Shown here: in pieces, positions 5,773 through 7,167 of the stretch
Layout: each line of letters opens with the position of its first letter
Numbering within the stretch: position 1 is the stretch's first letter
Assembly (NCBI GenBank): GCA_963928645.1
Contig: CAWVGT010000025.1
Location: forward strand, 1-7,167
Length of the DNA stretch: 7,167 nt
Source: Fimadaptatus sp963928645
GTDB lineage: Bacteria; Bacillota; Clostridia; Christensenellales; Aristaeellaceae
Direction: 5' to 3'
Position numbers and translations under genes: made by a program
Notes under the pieces: model-generated
Told to the model about the DNA's origin: nothing
Database searches by the model: none
What the model saw: the letters and a program-made list of their open reading frames with translations, nothing else

Positions 5773-6993
5773 TCAGTACTCGTAATATGCGACGTCCTCG
5801 ACGTATATCGCGTTGGGGTCGCGCAACTCAGCGTCCGCTTCAGCCTCCGCATCAGCTTCCGGCCCAGGCTCGGGCAGCGCCCTGAACTCGCCGGCCACGT
5901 CGCCCAGCGCCGCCACGACCGCCCACAGCGCACGCGGCGCGCGCACGTCGCCGTCTACGGAAATGCGCTTAAACCGGCCCTTTATCAACTCGGCGGTCAC
6001 GTCCGTATCCAGCGTCAGGTCGCCGTTCACCCACAGCTCGCGCTCGCCGTCCAGCGCCTCGAGCGCGGCGGCGTTCAGCGCATAGTCGCCGTCTATCTCG
6101 ATGTCGCCCGGTTCGCGCAGCCTGAGCGAGCCGCAGTCCACGTCCATATCGCCCAGTCCGTCGAACTGCGCATGCGTCAGCTTCAGCTCTCCGGTGACAT
6201 GCAGCGCCTCCAGCTTCAGCTCATCGGCGCGCAGTTCCGCATCCAGCTCGACGTCGCCGTCCACGAACAGCCTGCCCCGCAGCCGCCGCGCCTTTATGCG
6301 GTTGATAAAGCCCAGGTCGTCCTCATAGTCGAACCCGTCCGGCACCTCCGTGACCCTGGGCGAGCACTCGCACAGCATTGAGTTCAGCAGGCCGCGCGCC
6401 GCATGCACGCATACGGCCTCGCCCGTAAAGAACTTAAGTCCACGCTCGCAGGCCCTGCGCGCGATTCCCTCATCCAGCGCCACAACGCGCCTGACCGCAT
6501 ACAGTCCGGGCTCATAGGCGCTGACGGTCTGTTCGTCCAGCCGGAACACGTCGCTTATGCGCAGTATCGCGCCGTCGGGATATGCGCGCAGCGCGCCGTT
6601 GACGCTCAGCTTGTCGCCCAGCGCGCCGACATGCGAGCGCGCGCAATGCAGTTCACCGTTGACCAGTATGCCCGCATAGCGCCGGCGCAGCATATCGGCG
6701 GTAACGTCGCTCTGTATCACACATCTGCCGTTCACCAGCAGGTACACCATATCCCCCTCGCCATCAGACGCCGCGATGACCGCTTCGCCGTTGGCGCACT
6801 TAAACTCCGCGCCGTCCGGCACCATGAGCACCTTGGCGACGTCCTTCAGCTCGGTGTTCGACAGGTCGGTGCTCTCGTTGCACACCATGAGGGCCACGTC
6901 CTCGATGCGGTCGGGCAGCCGCCGCCCATCGCGGGCCGCGCGGCGCATGTCCAGCATTGCTATGTCCTTGAATATCAGCTTGCGATCTTCCAT
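5773..6993 (-). CDS. Repeat protein of unknown function, probable beta-solenoid (bactofilin-like architecture)
   Basis: 406 aa; no enzyme motif, signal peptide or membrane segment seen. The chain is built of V-x-G-D/E repeats: LVNGRCV (86-92), LVNGELH (110-116), SVNGALR (130-136), FVDGDVE (243-249), HVTGELK (265-271), EIDGDYA (299-305), WVNGDLT (321-327) and SVDGDVR (345-351), mostly 20-24 residues apart. This spacing suits a beta-solenoid and recalls polymer-forming bactofilins, but I cannot assign a family. An N-terminal part (residues 30-60) has two related strands (IEDVALMV, VAKVLMV). The tail (373-389) is rich in Pro, Glu, Ala and Asp and ends in VAYYEY. The ATG start is supported by AGGAGGG (7007-7001) 7 nt upstream. 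The gene follows a sigma factor gene by 41 bp, so it is probably cotranscribed with it and may work with or be controlled by that factor. Its last ~72 codons are repeated downstream. Confidence 0.88.
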   Translation of the reverse strand: MEDRKLIFKDIAMLDMRRAARDGRRLPDRIEDVALMVCNESTDLSNTELKDVAKVLMVPDGAEFKCANGEAVIAASDGEGDMVYLLVNGRCVIQSDVTADMLRRRYAGILVNGELHCARSHVGALGDKLSVNGALRAYPDGAILRISDVFRLDEQTVSAYEPGLYAVRRVVALDEGIARRACERGLKFFTGEAVCVHAARGLLNSMLCECSPRVTEVPDGFDYEDDLGFINRIKARRLRGRLFVDGDVELDAELRADELKLEALHVTGELKLTHAQFDGLGDMDVDCGSLRLREPGDIEIDGDYALNAAALEALDGERELWVNGDLTLDTDVTAELIKGRFKRISVDGDVRAPRALWAVVAALGDVAGEFRALPEPGPEADAEAEADAELRDPNAIYVEDVAYYEY

Positions 6994-7034
6994 TGTAATG
7001 CCCTCCTGTTATAATCTGGTCGGTGCCAGTCGTG

Positions 7035-7167
7035 TCATATCTCGCCGCGCCGCCTGAGCTCGCGCAACCTGAGCCGCGCTGCGCGCAATCGCGTGCGCAC
7101 CGTGGGCGCGGGTATGCCCAGCGCCCGCGCTATCTCGACCGACGTCATGCCGCCCAGCGCGCTCATC
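7035..7167 (-). CDS. ECF-type RNA polymerase sigma factor, C-terminal end only (5' part outside window)
   Basis: The last 43 codons of a reading frame that enters from the window edge and ends with TGA at 7037-7035. The sequence TSVEIARALGIPAPTVRTRL is a helix-turn-helix of the sigma-70 region 4 type that contacts the -35 element, followed by a basic Arg-rich end (RAARLRLRELRRRGEI). Length and position fit the end of an extracytoplasmic-function sigma factor. Another region-4-like or LuxR-like regulator cannot be excluded without region 2. The apparent Met at the edge is most likely internal. The downstream solenoid-like gene starts 41 bp later and is a candidate partner. All three Ile codons here are ATA. 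Confidence 0.82.
   Translation of the reverse strand, partial: MSALGGMTSVEIARALGIPAPTVRTRLRAARLRLRELRRRGEI

Larger units (their letters stand above)
4987..5994 (-). repeat. Tandem array: gene 3' end plus three degenerate copies
   Basis: Four head-to-tail units at 5740-5994 (255 bp, the live 3' end), 5491-5739 (249), 5242-5490 (249) and 4987-5241 (255). The easiest marker is GCGAAACCTGTCGG, found once per unit starting at 4995, 5250, 5499 and 5748. Each unit is about 72 codons, a stop and 33 bp of flank. This array fills the otherwise gene-free stretch between the live gene's stop and the operon promoter. Confidence 0.9.

Noticed and set aside
4981..6381. A 466-codon plus-strand open frame running through all four repeat units, giving ~83-residue protein repeats.
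   Set aside because: It lies antisense to the live gene, has no ribosome binding site before its ATG, and would follow a hairpin with a T run. Between copies 2 and 3 most codon differences in this frame change the amino acid (about 8 of 11 outside the indel region), so there is no sign of coding constraint. Openness is expected in the antisense of GC-rich DNA when the unit length is a multiple of three.

Overview
The window looks like a fragment of a GC-rich anaerobic bacterium, most likely an uncultured member of the Clostridia. The evidence is strong AGGAGG-type ribosome binding sites, an oxygen-sensitive ferredoxin-dependent 2-oxoacid oxidoreductase, a sigma-70-type promoter and short gene spacing. 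The taxonomic call is an inference. Isoleucine is coded mainly by ATA despite the high GC content, which is unusual and may help place the lineage. Every gene I accept lies on the minus strand, so the text below reads from high to low coordinates.

Block A (7167 down to about 4926). The C-terminal end of an ECF-type sigma factor (7035-7167, cut by the window edge) is followed 41 bp later by a 406-residue protein of unknown function (5773-6993). That protein has 22-24-residue V-x-G-D/E type repeats that look like a beta-solenoid, and an acidic Ala/Glu/Asp tail ending in YYEY. Downstream are three degenerate tandem copies (4987-5739) of the gene's last ~72 codons plus ~33 bp of 3' flank, with periods of 255, 249 and 249 bp. 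They carry shared stops and frame disruptions. A GC-rich hairpin at 4926-4948 may end this transcript.

Block B (4923 down to 1). A promoter with a perfect TATAAT -10 drives a ~170-nt leader and then a compact operon: paaK (TTG start, 3405-4718), iorA (1649-3379), iorB (1086-1658, overlapping iorA by 10 bp) and a second paaK (1028 down to the window edge). IorAB is the indolepyruvate (arylpyruvate):ferredoxin oxidoreductase, which interconverts arylpyruvates and arylacetyl-CoAs. The two PaaK-type ligases interconvert arylacetates and arylacetyl-CoAs. Together they could ferment aromatic amino acids to arylacetates, or run in reverse and salvage arylacetates for Phe/Tyr/Trp synthesis. The sequence does not fix the direction.

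The two points I find most worth checking are these. First, in the leader of Block B a hairpin buries the first paaK ribosome binding site and runs into a T tract, and a 12-codon upstream reading frame ends inside its loop; this resembles translational or transcriptional attenuation. Second, there is the tandem array of decayed 3'-end copies in Block A. I see no RNA genes, insertion sequences, CRISPR arrays or replication origins.
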